From contig NZ_RQIH01000006.1 in assembly GCF_003939025.1 (NCBI RefSeq), forward strand, positions 62,001-126,000: a stretch of DNA of 64,000 nucleotides. Direction: 5' to 3'. The notes beneath the pieces were generated by a model. It searched no databases. It was given only the letters and a program-made list of their open reading frames with translations, and had not been told where the DNA came from. The stretch comes from Rhizobium sophoriradicis. Its GTDB lineage: Bacteria; Pseudomonadota; Alphaproteobacteria; Rhizobiales; Rhizobiaceae. Below, in pieces: positions 7,415 to 18,105 of this stretch (positions are counted from its first letter, which is position 1; every line of letters starts with the position of its first letter). Position numbers and translations under genes: made by a program.

Positions 7415-8113
7415 CTAGCTGCGGCGGCTGATGACGGGACCCTTGGCCGAGGCGAATTCGGCGATGACAGTTTCCCCGGCAATCGCCGTCTGGCCGAGCG
7501 AGACCCGCGGTGCTGCACCGGCGGGCAGGAAGACGTCGAGTCGAGATCCGAAGCGGATCAGCCCGAAGCGCTCGCCGGCATCGACCGGCTCGTTGGGGTT
7601 TGTCCAGCAGAGGATGCGCCTTGCCACTAGGCCGGCGATCTGGACGACACCGATCTGGCCGTGACGGGTTTCGATCACCAGCCCGTTACGCTCATTGTCT
7701 TCGCTCGCCTTGTCGAGCTCGGCGTTGACGAAGCTGCCGGAGCGGTAGTTGATGCTGACGATGCGCCCGCGCATCGGCGCCCGGTTCACATGGCAGTTGA
7801 AGACGTTCATGAACACCGAGATGCGCAGCATCGGCTCGGAGCCGAGGTCGAGCTCGGCCGGCGGGGTGACCATCTGGATCGCCGAGACCCTGCCGTCGGC
7901 GGGAGAGATCACCAGATCGTCGTCCTGCGGGGTCACGCGCTCGGGATCGCGGAAGAAATAGGCGCACCACAGCGTGAAGATCATGCCGATCCAGAAGAGC
8001 GGCTCAAAGATCCATCCGAGGATCAGCGAGGCGACGAAGAAGGCGGCCACGAAGGGATAACCCTCCTTGTGCACGGGGACGATCGTGTTGCGAACCGTGT
8101 TGAACAGGCTCAT
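7415..8113 (-). CDS. psd: Phosphatidylserine decarboxylase proenzyme
   Basis: The 232-residue protein is the short type of Psd. It has two N-terminal membrane segments ([16 protein letters not shown] and the next), the conserved ISPADGRV and [11 protein letters not shown] stretches, and the self-cleavage site Gly-Ser in RFGSRLDV, where Ser becomes the pyruvoyl cofactor. It converts phosphatidylserine to phosphatidylethanolamine. AAGGAG lies ten bases before the ATG. It is immediately upstream of pssA on the same strand. Confidence 0.95.
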   Translation of the reverse strand: MSLFNTVRNTIVPVHKEGYPFVAAFFVASLILGWIFEPLFWIGMIFTLWCAYFFRDPERVTPQDDDLVISPADGRVSAIQMVTPPAELDLGSEPMLRISVFMNVFNCHVNRAPMRGRIVSINYRSGSFVNAELDKASEDNERNGLVIETRHGQIGVVQIAGLVARRILCWTNPNEPVDAGERFGLIRFGSRLDVFLPAGAAPRVSLGQTAIAGETVIAEFASAKGPVISRRS

Positions 8114-8250
8114 GGCTGCCGGTCTCCTTGCGTTGTCGTTTTTTGCTGGTTAGCGAAAAACCGCCTCCGGGGCAATGCTGCGGCCTCCGCCCCCGTTCGC
8201 CCGCCGTGGTTCTGAACAACAAAAGCCTGTACCGGCGTCTGGTTCCCCAA

Positions 8251-10128
8251 TCAGTTCGCCGGCGCAAGCCGCGCGATCACGCCCATATCGTCGCTTTCGC
8301 GCACCTGTTTCAGGAGCTCCTCGGCCTGTGTAGCCTCGCGCTGGCGGTTCCACATCGAGGCATAGAGACCGTTTTTATCAAGCAAGGCGGCATGCGTTCC
8401 GCGCTCGGCGATCTCGCCGCTTTTCAGCACGATGATCTCGTCGGCGCCGATGACGGTGGACAGCCGGTGGGCGATGACCAGCGTCGTCCGGTTCTTCGAA
8501 ACCAGGTCGAGCGCCGTCTGGATTTCCCGTTCCGTCGTCGTGTCGAGCGCCGATGTCGCCTCGTCGAGGATCAGGATCGGCGGCGCCTTGAGGATGGTGC
8601 GGGCGATCGCCACCCGCTGCTTCTCGCCGCCCGAAAGCTTGAGCCCGCGCTCGCCGACTTTGGTTTCGAAACCCTCTGGCAGCGTTTCGATGAAATGGGC
8701 GATCTGCGCCACTTCGGCCGCGGCAAAGACCTCGCCGTCGCTGGCCGACGTGCGGCCGTAGCGGATATTGTAGGCGACGGTGTCGTTGAAGAGCACGGTA
8801 TCCTGCGGCACCATGCCGATCACCGAGCGCAGGCTCTTCTGCGTCACCGTGCGGATATCCTGGCCGTCGACGGTGATCGTGCCGCTCTGAATGTCATAGA
8901 AACGATAGAGCAGCCGCGACAGTGTCGATTTGCCCGCACCCGAGGGGCCGACGACGGCGACCGTCTTGCCGGCCGGCACTTCGAAGGAAATGCCCTTGAG
9001 GATCGGGCGGGCTGCATCATAGGCGAAGTGCACGTCCTTGAAGGCAATCGCGCCCTGGCCGATCCGAAGCTCTGTTGCATCGGGCGCGTCCTTGACTTCG
9101 GCTTTCACCTCCAGGAGGTCGAACATCTGCTCGATATCGGTCAGTCCCTGGCGGATTTCGCGGTAGACGAAGCCGATGAAGTTGAGCGGCGCGGCAAGCT
9201 GCAGCAGCATCGAATTGACGAAGACGAAATCGCCGACTGTCTGCTCGCCGCGCTGCACGGCCAGTGCCGACAGCACCAGCATGATCGTCGTGCCGATACC
9301 GAAGATGACGCCCTGGCCGAAGTTCAGCCAGCCGAGCGAGGTCCAGACATCGGTCGCCGCCTTCTCGTAGCGCTCCATCGATTTGTCGAAGCGTTTGGCC
9401 TCCATCTCCTCGTTGCCGAAATATTTGACGGTTTCGAAATTGAGGAGGGAGTCGATCGCCTTGGTGTTGGCGTCGGTATCGCTGTCGTTCATCGACCGGC
9501 GGATGGCGATGCGCCAGTCGGATGCACGGATGGTGAACCAGATATAGGCCCAGACGGTGAAGGCGGTGACGGCGAGATAGGAAAAACCGTAACCCCACCA
9601 GAAGATCGCGGCCGTCAGCAGGAATTCGATGACGGTCGGGACCGAATTGAGGATCGTGAAGCGCACGATCGTCTCGATGCCCTTGGTGCCGCGCTCGATG
9701 ATGCGCGAGAGACCGCCGGTCTTGCGTTCCAGATGGAAGCGCAGCGACAGCTCATGCATGTGCACGAAGGTCCTGTAGGCGAGCTGGCGCACCGCATGCT
9801 GCCCGACGCTGGCAAACAGCGCGTCGCGCAGCTGGTTGAGGCCGAGCTGGATCAGCCGGGTGACGTTATAGGCGATAACAAGCGCGATGGCGCCGGCAAG
9901 CAGCGGCGGCACCGTGCCGGCCAGATCCATTCTGCCGTTCAGTGCATCGGTCGACCATTTGAAGAAATAGGGGACGAGCAGCAGGACGAATTTGGAGATC
10001 AGCAGATAGACCGAGGCCCAGACGACGCGCATCCTGAGGTCGGGCCGGCCGGCCGGCCACATGTAGGGCCAGAGGTTGAGAAGCGTGCGCAGCAGGTGGG
10101 ATTCCGAGACAGTCTTGCCGTTTGCCAT
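8251..10128 (-). CDS. ATM1/HMT1-type ABC transporter (fused TM and ATPase domains)
   Basis: The 625-residue half-transporter has a six-helix exporter domain (about residues 25-330) and a C-terminal ATPase with Walker [10 protein letters not shown], signature LSGGEKQR, Walker B LILDEATS and the H-loop in IAHRLST. The wording of the TM region (SDTDANTKAIDSLLNFETVKYFGNE) is typical of ATM1/ABCB7 exporters, which move glutathione-linked sulphur species or metal conjugates. The start MANGKTVSES at 10128 is chosen over an upstream frame lacking family similarity. It lies 137 bases upstream of psd. Confidence 0.9.
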   Translation of the reverse strand: MANGKTVSESHLLRTLLNLWPYMWPAGRPDLRMRVVWASVYLLISKFVLLLVPYFFKWSTDALNGRMDLAGTVPPLLAGAIALVIAYNVTRLIQLGLNQLRDALFASVGQHAVRQLAYRTFVHMHELSLRFHLERKTGGLSRIIERGTKGIETIVRFTILNSVPTVIEFLLTAAIFWWGYGFSYLAVTAFTVWAYIWFTIRASDWRIAIRRSMNDSDTDANTKAIDSLLNFETVKYFGNEEMEAKRFDKSMERYEKAATDVWTSLGWLNFGQGVIFGIGTTIMLVLSALAVQRGEQTVGDFVFVNSMLLQLAAPLNFIGFVYREIRQGLTDIEQMFDLLEVKAEVKDAPDATELRIGQGAIAFKDVHFAYDAARPILKGISFEVPAGKTVAVVGPSGAGKSTLSRLLYRFYDIQSGTITVDGQDIRTVTQKSLRSVIGMVPQDTVLFNDTVAYNIRYGRTSASDGEVFAAAEVAQIAHFIETLPEGFETKVGERGLKLSGGEKQRVAIARTILKAPPILILDEATSALDTTTEREIQTALDLVSKNRTTLVIAHRLSTVIGADEIIVLKSGEIAERGTHAALLDKNGLYASMWNRQREATQAEELLKQVRESDDMGVIARLAPAN

Positions 10129-10276
10129 GCGTGTCTCCAGCCCGGTCGGGATTGCCGCGGTCGTGTGGGTCGATGCCGGCAAAGTGCGAACGGGACGTGC
10201 TCGAGCGCTTCCCAATCACCGCCAGATAGGGTGCCGGGCGGATGAATACAACAAATGCGGGGTTCAGGAAAAGCTC

Positions 10277-10376
10277 AAGCGCGTCGCATCAAACTTGATT
10301 CATGCGCCGCGCTTTAGCCCTTTGTTTTATGCATGTCCTTGTCCGGAACCACTGCACACTTCCGGGCAACATGCAT
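10277..10376. repeat. Rhizobial palindromic intergenic repeat (100 bp)
   Basis: It starts AAGCGCGTCGCATCAAACTT and ends GGGCAACATGCAT. It aligns almost throughout with 40372-40467, so the two are copies of one family. Each half is itself a palindrome (AAGCGCG...CGCGCTT and ATGCATGTC...ACATGCAT). The type resembles the rhizobial RIME elements. Confidence 0.8.
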
Positions 10377-10377
10377 T

Positions 10378-10404
10378 GGGCCGGGCGGTTATCCCGCCCG
10401 GCCC
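10378..10404 (-). terminator. GC-rich hairpin after the LysM gene
   Basis: Eleven-base perfect arms (GGGCCGGGCGG / CCGCCCGGCCC) with a five-base loop lie about 22 bases beyond the LysM stop. No T-run follows on the minus strand. Confidence 0.6.
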
Positions 10405-10425
10405 CATCAGGTTCTTCTGCTATGT

Positions 10426-12486
10426 TTAGAGTTGCCGGTTGGAAAGGCGTTTGCGGTGCAACTCCTCGGCATTCGGCAAGGCATCCTTCGGCAGGCCGAA
10501 AATCTGGCCGGGGCGGATGCGGTCGGGATTGATGATCTTGTCCTCGTTGGCGATGTAGATCGTCGTATAGCGCACGCCGAGGCCATAGGTCCGGCGCGAG
10601 ATCTGCCAGAGCGTGTCGCCGCGGCGAATGATGACCGCCGCGTTGTTGGCCGTCAGCGGCGCCTGTTCGATCGTCCTCGGCTGGTTGCCGGCAGCCTCAT
10701 TTGCAGCCGGTGTCGTCGACGCGGGTGCAGCCGGCGCGGGTGCTGTGGTGAGTTCGGCGATCAGCGCGCCGAGCCCGTCGAGCGCGGCGCCGACCGACTT
10801 CGCGTCCTGCGGCAGCCCCTGCAGCACTTTCAAGGCATTGGAAGCAGTCTGCGAGGCCGCGCCGGAGGCTTGCTTGAACGGGTCGGACGCATCGGCCGCC
10901 GGGCGGAAGTCGGCGACCGAGCGCAAAGCGAATTCCGTTGCCGAGCGTGCCGCGGCAAGTTGTTCGGCGCCGGGCAGCTTGCCATCGGCAAACAGTCCCT
11001 TCAGCAGGCCGAACGCCTTGCCGACTTCGGTCTTGAGCTTGCCGAGTTCGCCTTCGTCGAGCGGCACCATCGGAGAAGCGCCATTTGCATCGGTGGGGCC
11101 GACTTGAGCGGCAACCCTCACCTGGTCGCCCGCCGGGCGATTGAAGTTCACCGCGGCGCGCACAATCACCTTGCCGGTGGGATCGACGACGTCGACGCGG
11201 ATCTTATGGTCGCCGACCGAGAGGGTCGCAGCGCCTTCGATGACGAAATGGCCGTCGGGGCCGGCAGTATCCTGGCCGACAAGGCTGTCGTCGGCATAAC
11301 CGAGAACCTTGGCGTTGGCGCGCGCGGTACCGGCAATGAATATCTTGTTACCCTCGATTTCGACGGCGTTGACCATCACATCGGGCGCAGTGGCCTTGTC
11401 GGTTCCAGCCGCACCGGGAACGGCCGGCGCCCCATCCGTGCCACCGCCGGCGGCGGGCAGGCCAGGGGTCTGCAGCGCCAGCTCACCCGGCGCTACAGCT
11501 GGTGCGGTAGGAGCGCCCGCTGCAGCGGCAGCGGTTTCGCCGGCCGCGGTCGTGTCGGCAGGCGGCGCCATTGGATTGGAGGCGTCGGCGACTTCGGTTC
11601 CGCCCGTCGGCGCCGTGATGATGCGGCTTGCGGTGCCGGGCTTGGAGACCATGGCGAGCAGATTGGCGGCATTGCCATCCTTCGGCACGGAAACGGTTGC
11701 GACTTCTTCGGAAAGCGTAGTCTTGCCATCCTTGCCCGTCACCTTGAGCACGAGCTGGTGGTCGCCGGCCGGAAGCGGATCGTCGAGGACGGCGGCGAAA
11801 TCGCCGCTCGGGCCGATATCGGCCGTCGTCACCACCTTTTCGCCGTCAAGCACTTCGAGCTTGCCGTTCGGCTCGGCGGAGCCGGCGATAACGGTCGAAC
11901 CGTCAGGCTCGACACGCAGGACGTCGAAGGCCGGAAGTTTCGGGCCGGCATTCGCTGCCGCCGCGGCGGGCTCGGGCGCGCCGGTCAGCGCCGCCTCGGC
12001 CCTGGCGATTGCGGCAAGCGCATCGGTGCTGCTTTCCGGCAGCGACTGCACGATGGCGAGCGCCTTGGCGCCACCTTCCTTGGCCTTCGTGGCAACGGCT
12101 TGCGTTGCGGGATCGACGCCGTCGGGAATGGTGAAGCCGGCGATTGCGGTGAGCGCGTTGATAGCCTTCGTCTTAGCGGCGGTGAAGACATCGATGGCCG
12201 GGCCTTTGCCATCGGCAAACAGCGCCTTGAGCGCGCCGAGCGCCGCACCGGCGTCGGCCGAAAGACGGCCCAGCTGATCGGAGACCGTAGCCGCGTCGCC
12301 GGCAGTGGAGCGCGAGGTCTTTGCCGCTTCGTTAACCGTGTTCTTGAGCTCCGTGCTCGCCTGGTTGATGGCGTCGCCGACCTTGGATGCATCGCCGCCG
12401 ATGCGCGGCATGACTACGAATACCATCAGTAGGGTTGCGATTACGAGCACTGCAAGGGCCAGCAAGCCGGCACGGTTCTTCATCAT
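10426..12486 (-). CDS. Large LysM-domain envelope protein with mirrored internal duplication
   Basis: The 686-residue protein has a membrane anchor at residues 8-28, a C-terminal LysM peptidoglycan-binding domain (RRGDTLWQISRRTYG to IRPGQIFGLP) and long Ala/Pro linkers. Two Ig-like beta segments (near residues 186-267 and 375-455) share the pattern AGSAEPNGKL / AGTARANAKV. Two helical segments (near 80-155 and 485-560) share ALFADGK / GLFADGK and ALAIVQSLP / ALKVLQGLP. The order is helical-Ig-linker-Ig-helical-LysM. ATG 12486 has GGGAGAC five bases upstream; ATG 12483 is equally possible. It probably links inner membrane and cell wall. Confidence 0.85.
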   Translation of the reverse strand: MMKNRAGLLALAVLVIATLLMVFVVMPRIGGDASKVGDAINQASTELKNTVNEAAKTSRSTAGDAATVSDQLGRLSADAGAALGALKALFADGKGPAIDVFTAAKTKAINALTAIAGFTIPDGVDPATQAVATKAKEGGAKALAIVQSLPESSTDALAAIARAEAALTGAPEPAAAAANAGPKLPAFDVLRVEPDGSTVIAGSAEPNGKLEVLDGEKVVTTADIGPSGDFAAVLDDPLPAGDHQLVLKVTGKDGKTTLSEEVATVSVPKDGNAANLLAMVSKPGTASRIITAPTGGTEVADASNPMAPPADTTAAGETAAAAAGAPTAPAVAPGELALQTPGLPAAGGGTDGAPAVPGAAGTDKATAPDVMVNAVEIEGNKIFIAGTARANAKVLGYADDSLVGQDTAGPDGHFVIEGAATLSVGDHKIRVDVVDPTGKVIVRAAVNFNRPAGDQVRVAAQVGPTDANGASPMVPLDEGELGKLKTEVGKAFGLLKGLFADGKLPGAEQLAAARSATEFALRSVADFRPAADASDPFKQASGAASQTASNALKVLQGLPQDAKSVGAALDGLGALIAELTTAPAPAAPASTTPAANEAAGNQPRTIEQAPLTANNAAVIIRRGDTLWQISRRTYGLGVRYTTIYIANEDKIINPDRIRPGQIFGLPKDALPNAEELHRKRLSNRQL

Positions 12487-12641
12487 TATGTCTCCCAAGG
12501 CGGCAATTTGCCGTAGTACCGAAAATTGCTAGCGATTCCCGTTGCTTTTCACAAGCATTCAAAGCAATTAGGCAAGCTAGGCATGCTGCTTTTCAGTCAA
12601 TTTTCTTGACTGCATTGAAATGAAATAGTTGTTTCGCCTCC

Positions 12642-13265
12642 ATGACCGAACAATCTGTATCGATTCGATCCATCTGCGTTTACTGCGGCTCGAGGCCGGG
12701 ACGCGATCCTTCCCACATGGCGGCCGGGCGCGCTCTCGGAAGAGAGATCGCCGAATACGGCCTGCGCCTCGTCTATGGCGGGGGTACCAAAGGCATCATG
12801 GGCGCGGTTGCAAGCGGGGTGCTTTCAGGCGGCGGTCAGGTCACGGGGATCATCCCGGAGTTCCTGATCGATATGGAAGCGACTCGCCATTCGCTCGGTC
12901 AGCTCAACGAACTCATTGTAACCCCTGACATGCATGCACGCAAACATACGATGTTCGAGCGCTCCGATGCCTTCGTCGCGCTGCCGGGCGGCATCGGCAC
13001 GCTGGAGGAGATCGTCGAGATCATGACCTGGGCCCAACTCGGCCGCCATGAGAAGCCGATGGTCTTTGCCAACATCAACGGTTTCTGGGATCCGATGATG
13101 GAACTGCTGCGCCATATGACCGATGAAGGTTTCCTGCACACCGCCCACCGGGTGCAGCCGCTCATCGTCGACGACATCTCCGGCATCATTCCTGCGATCA
13201 TGGCCCAGGCCGCCCAGCTCGCCGCCGATCGCGATGGCGAGGACGCTGTTATTTCGAAGATGTAG
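12642..13265 (+). CDS. LOG-family protein (TIGR00730, lysine-decarboxylase-like fold)
   Basis: The 207-residue Rossmann protein has the family signature ARKHTMFERSDAFVALPGG followed by IGTLEE, the active-site region of LOG enzymes. These cleave the N-glycosidic bond of cytokinin nucleotides or of AMP-like nucleotides. Plant LOG makes free cytokinin; the bacterial role is often general nucleotide turnover. The N-terminus ICVYCGSRPGRDP is also typical. It diverges from the LysM gene and converges on rarD with a 13-base gap. Confidence 0.92.
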   Translation: MTEQSVSIRSICVYCGSRPGRDPSHMAAGRALGREIAEYGLRLVYGGGTKGIMGAVASGVLSGGGQVTGIIPEFLIDMEATRHSLGQLNELIVTPDMHARKHTMFERSDAFVALPGGIGTLEEIVEIMTWAQLGRHEKPMVFANINGFWDPMMELLRHMTDEGFLHTAHRVQPLIVDDISGIIPAIMAQAAQLAADRDGEDAVISKM

Positions 13266-13267
13266 TG

Positions 13268-13287
13268 GGGCGCGAGATTTAGCGCCC
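13268..13287. terminator. Weak hairpin in the LOG/rarD convergent junction
   Basis: Six-base arms GGGCGC / GCGCCC span the 13-base gap and the last codons of rarD. Too short to be sure of. Confidence 0.3.
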
Positions 13288-14193
13288 GCGGCCGGCCTTC
13301 AGCATCGACCAACTATAGAAGAACAGCCCCGCCCAGATCAGCGGGAAGGCGATCATGCGCGCCGTGCCGAGCGGCTCTTGAAAGGCGAACACGGCGATCA
13401 GGAAGATCATCGTCGGCGCGATATACTGCATGATACCGATCGTCGAGAGCTTCAGCAGCTTGGCGCCATTGGCATAGATCATCAGCGGCACGGCAGTGAC
13501 GACACCGCAGCCGAGCAGCAGGGTCGTGTCGGCAAAGCCGGTGCGGTAGAAGTGCCCCTGTCCGCTGCCGAGTTCGAGATAGAGGATGTAGAGGAGGGCG
13601 GGCACGCTCAGGATCAGCACTTCCAGGAAGAAACCCTGATTGGGGCCGAGCGGCAACGTCTTGCGGAGCAAGGCGTAAAAACCCCAGCTGACCGCCAGCG
13701 TCAGCGCCACCCACGGAATGCCGCCGCTGTCGAAGGCGAGAATGGCAACGGCAAGTGCGGCAAGCGCGATCGCCGCGATCTGCAGCGGCTGCAGCTTTTC
13801 CTTCAGCAACACCGCGCCGAGGAAGATGCTGAACAGCGGATTGATGAAATAGCCGAGTGCCGCGTCGAGCGAATGGCCGGCGCCGATCGCCCAGACATAG
13901 GTGCCCCAGTTGACGGTGATCAGCGCCGCCGTCAGCGCCGCCATCGCCAGCATGCGCGGCGAACGCAATGCTGCGCTTATATCTCCGGTGCGTCCGAGCA
14001 CGATCAGCACGATGCCGGCCAGCGGCAGCGACCAGACGATGCGGTGGGCGATGACTTCGGCCGGAGAGATATGCGCCACCGCCTTCATGTAGAACGGCAG
14101 GAAGCCCCAGAGCAGATAGGCTGTCAGCGCGAAAGCGAAACCGCGCGGACTATCTTCGTTCTTGGCCAAGGGAACGGATGCATCGGTCGACAT
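13279..14193 (-). CDS. rarD: RarD-like EamA-family transporter
   Basis: The 304-residue protein has about ten hydrophobic helices, made of two EamA repeats. The RarD hallmarks are present: AYLLWGFLPFYMKAV, HRIVWSLPL, NWGTYVWAIGAGHSLDAALGYFINPL (in part) and QYIAPTMIFL. RarD proteins are linked to chloramphenicol sensitivity in Pseudomonas; the natural substrate is unknown. It is alone on its strand, facing the LOG gene. Confidence 0.88.
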   Translation of the reverse strand: MSTDASVPLAKNEDSPRGFAFALTAYLLWGFLPFYMKAVAHISPAEVIAHRIVWSLPLAGIVLIVLGRTGDISAALRSPRMLAMAALTAALITVNWGTYVWAIGAGHSLDAALGYFINPLFSIFLGAVLLKEKLQPLQIAAIALAALAVAILAFDSGGIPWVALTLAVSWGFYALLRKTLPLGPNQGFFLEVLILSVPALLYILYLELGSGQGHFYRTGFADTTLLLGCGVVTAVPLMIYANGAKLLKLSTIGIMQYIAPTMIFLIAVFAFQEPLGTARMIAFPLIWAGLFFYSWSMLKAGRGR

Positions 14194-14352
14194 CGGGTGT
14201 TTCCATCTTTGTTCTTCTTCTGATCCGGCCTAGCTTAAGCGCCGTGAATAGGCCAATTCATTTCGTTGAATGAATGGTGAGAGCATTTAGCAAAGACCAG
14301 GCGATGACGAACACGAGCGGACGATCAGCCCGGACCTCAGCGGCCGAAAGGC

Positions 14353-14375
14353 CGGCGGCGCCGGCAGCGCCGCCG
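14353..14375 (-). terminator. Hairpin downstream of cimA
   Basis: Arms CGGCGGCGC / GCGCCGCCG with loop CGGCA lie 17 bases past the cimA stop. On the minus strand a short CTTTC follows. Confidence 0.55.
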
Positions 14376-14391
14376 AACCGGCGGAAAAGAT

Positions 14392-16005
14392 TCATTCCGC
14401 CGCGATCTTGCCCGCCAGCTGCCGGTTCTTCATCAGCTTATAGATGACGGAATCCATCAGCGCCTGGAACGAGGCGTCGATGATGTTCTCCGAGACGCCG
14501 ACCGTCCACCAGCGCACGCCGTCGCTGTCGGTGGATTCGATCAGCACGCGGGTGATCGCCTCCGTGCCGCCGTTGAGGATACGCACCTTGAAATCGGCAA
14601 GCACCAGATCGTCGATCTCGTGCTGGTATTTGCCGAAATCCTTGCGCAGCGCCAGGTCGAGCGCGTTGACCGGGCCTTCGGCATCGGCAACCGACATCAG
14701 CGTCTGGCCGTCGATGGTGATCTTGACCACCGCCTCCGAGACGATTTTCACGCGGCCGAGACTGTCGAAGCGGCGCTCGATCATCACCCGGAAGCCTTCG
14801 ATGGTGAAGAATTCCGGGATGGTGCCGAGCGTGCGATGCGCCAGCAGCTCGAAGCTCGCATCGGCGCCCTCATAGGCATAGCCGATGGATTCCCGTTCCT
14901 TGACGATCGAGATCAAGAGGTCGAGCTTCGGATCGTCCTTGGCGACGGTGATGCCGCGCCGCTTCAGCGCATTGATGAAGTTCGCCTTGCCGCCCTGGTC
15001 GGAGACCATGACCTTGCGGAAATTGCCGACGCTTTCCGGCGCCACATGTTCATAAGTCTTCGGATCCTTCAGCAGCGCCGATGCGTGGATGCCGGCCTTG
15101 GTGGCGAAGGCGGAAGCGCCGACATAGGGCATCTGGTGGTCGGGCGAACGGTTGAGCAGCTCGTCGAAGGCATGCGAGAGCCGCGTGAGGTTGAGCAGCC
15201 GCTCCTCGTCGATCGCCGTTTCGAAACGTGTGTTGTAGGCGCTCTTCAGTGCCAGGGTCGGGATCAGCGTCACCAGATTGGCATTGCCGCAGCGCTCGCC
15301 GATGCCGTTCAACGTGCCCTGGATCTGCCGGACGCCGGCTTCGACCGCAGCCAATGAATTGGCGACCGCCTGGCCGGTGTCGTTGTGGGCATGGATGCCG
15401 AGACAGCGGCCGGGCACGCCGGCTGCGATCACCGCCTCGACGATGGCGCGCACCTCCGGCGGCTGCGTGCCGCCATTGGTGTCGCAGAGCACGACCCAGC
15501 GGGCGCCACTGTCAAAGGCGATCTTGGCGCAGGCGAGCGCATAGGCCGGGTTGGCCTTGAAACCATCGAAGAAGTGCTCGCAATCGACGATCGCCTCCTT
15601 GCCGGCGCCGACCGCCGCCTTGACGCTTTCGGCGATGCATTCGAGATTTTCCTCGTTGGTGCAGCCGAGCGCCACCGCGACATGGTAATCCCAGCTCTTG
15701 GCGACGAAACAGATGGCGTCGGATTTCGCCTGCAGCAGCCCGGCAAGGCCCGGATCGTTGGAGACCGAAATGCCCGCCCGCTTCGTCATGCCGAAGGCGA
15801 CGAAGCTCGCCTGGCTGGTGCGCTTCTCGCTGAAAAAGGCGGTATCGGTCGGATTGGCGCCGGGATAGCCGCCCTCGATATAATCGCAGCCGAACTCGTC
15901 CAGCATGGCGGCGATCGCAATCTTGTCCTCGACGGAAAAATCAATGCCAGGCGTCTGCTGCCCGTCCCGGAGCGTCGTGTCGAAGAGGTAGATGCGTTCT
16001 TTCAT
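14392..16005 (-). CDS. cimA: Citramalate synthase (TIGR00977 type)
   Basis: The 537-residue enzyme begins MKERIYLFDTTLRDGQQTPG, the HMGL-like TIM-barrel start with the metal-binding Asp, and contains GIHAHNDTGQAVAN and NGIGERCGNANL. A C-terminal LeuA-type regulatory domain follows (about residues 400-520). It condenses acetyl-CoA and pyruvate to citramalate for isoleucine synthesis; homocitrate or isopropylmalate synthase is the alternative, but the long spacer and barrel sequence fit TIGR00977 best. The start at 16005 has GGGAGGAAACGAC before it. Confidence 0.85.
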   Translation of the reverse strand: MKERIYLFDTTLRDGQQTPGIDFSVEDKIAIAAMLDEFGCDYIEGGYPGANPTDTAFFSEKRTSQASFVAFGMTKRAGISVSNDPGLAGLLQAKSDAICFVAKSWDYHVAVALGCTNEENLECIAESVKAAVGAGKEAIVDCEHFFDGFKANPAYALACAKIAFDSGARWVVLCDTNGGTQPPEVRAIVEAVIAAGVPGRCLGIHAHNDTGQAVANSLAAVEAGVRQIQGTLNGIGERCGNANLVTLIPTLALKSAYNTRFETAIDEERLLNLTRLSHAFDELLNRSPDHQMPYVGASAFATKAGIHASALLKDPKTYEHVAPESVGNFRKVMVSDQGGKANFINALKRRGITVAKDDPKLDLLISIVKERESIGYAYEGADASFELLAHRTLGTIPEFFTIEGFRVMIERRFDSLGRVKIVSEAVVKITIDGQTLMSVADAEGPVNALDLALRKDFGKYQHEIDDLVLADFKVRILNGGTEAITRVLIESTDSDGVRWWTVGVSENIIDASFQALMDSVIYKLMKNRQLAGKIAAE

Positions 16006-16069
16006 GTCGTTTCCTCCCAGCGGGCGGGCGTTGTTGGAATGCGTATGCTGCCTCTCATCCGGCTGCCGC

Positions 16070-16170
16070 CACCTCTCCCCGTTCTGACGGGAAGAAGGGA
16101 CATGCCGCACCGTTTCGCAAGGCACGTCCCCTCTCCCCGCGCGCGGGGAGAGGGCTAGGGTGAGGGGCTG
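16070..16170. repeat. CTCTCCCC-type palindromic repeat between pip and cimA
   Basis: The stretch holds a perfect 12-bp stem (CCCTCTCCCCGC at 16129-16140, complement at 16143-16154) next to a related half-site at about 16072-16100 (CTCTCCCCGTTCTGACGGGA). It fills the gap between the cimA start and the pip stop. Rhizobial genomes carry many such elements. Confidence 0.6.
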
Positions 16171-16184
16171 CCCTGTTAGGGCAA

Positions 16185-17616
<1,432 letters not shown>

Positions 17617-17620
<4 letters not shown>

Positions 17621-18105
17621 AGGTGTTCTCCGAATGGCCAGCTTTTCGTATCGTGGTCGGGGTGCTGATGGTTGCTTGCTGCAATCGCGTTCTCGCGGTC
17701 GGGCGTTTCAGGCTGCGGCTCCACCGGCAGGCCGTCCAGCGTGTGAAACCAGGACATCTTGCGGCCGGTATTGGATTGCATCACCGGCCGAACCGCATCG
17801 GGATCATCGAGTGAGCCCAGCGCGATGTTGATGAAATCCGCTTCCGGAATATCGTAGAAGAGCGGCGTGCCGCAATCGCCGCAGAAGCCGCGCCGCACCA
17901 GATCCGAAGACCGGAACCATTTCGGTGCGCCGCGCGTCAGCTCGAAATCCTCGCGCATGGCGGCGGCAAGCGGCAGGAAATAATTGCCGGCGGCCTTCTG
18001 GCACATGCGGCAATGGCAGACATGGGGATAGCCGAGTTCGCCGCGCGCGCGATAACGAACCGCGCCGCATTGGCATCCGCCGGCCTGCTGCTTCATTTCG
18101 CTCAA
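17617..18105 (-). CDS. GFA/CENP-V fold zinc protein, paralogue 2
   Basis: The 162-residue protein has the same zinc motifs (CQCG, CHCRMCQ, CGDCGTP) and the same tail HPDHDTKSWP as its two neighbours. The start is taken as TTG 18105 because GGAGG lies seven bases before it and because it overlaps the stop of paralogue 3 as TTGA. The ATG at 18096 would be too far from that site. It is the most divergent of the three in the central loop. Confidence 0.9.

Larger units (their letters stand above)
10129..10425. other. Intergenic region with repeat and terminator
   Basis: No gene is seen. It holds the upstream region of the ABC gene, a palindromic intergenic repeat (10277-10376) and a GC-rich hairpin (10378-10404) that ends the LysM gene. 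Confidence 0.6.

Noticed and set aside
8128..10245. A 705-codon open frame on the plus strand opposite the ABC transporter gene
   Set aside because: It is an antisense shadow from high GC at third positions; its translation is low-complexity (Arg/Asp/Gly) and the opposite strand has full ABC motifs.
10333..12432. A long plus-strand open frame opposite the LysM gene
   Set aside because: It is antisense to a gene with signal anchor, LysM and a good ribosome site; the frame has Arg/Gly-rich content and no domain.
12606..12634. TTGACT as a -35 box before the LOG gene
   Set aside because: No acceptable -10 box lies at the right spacing, so I did not list a promoter.
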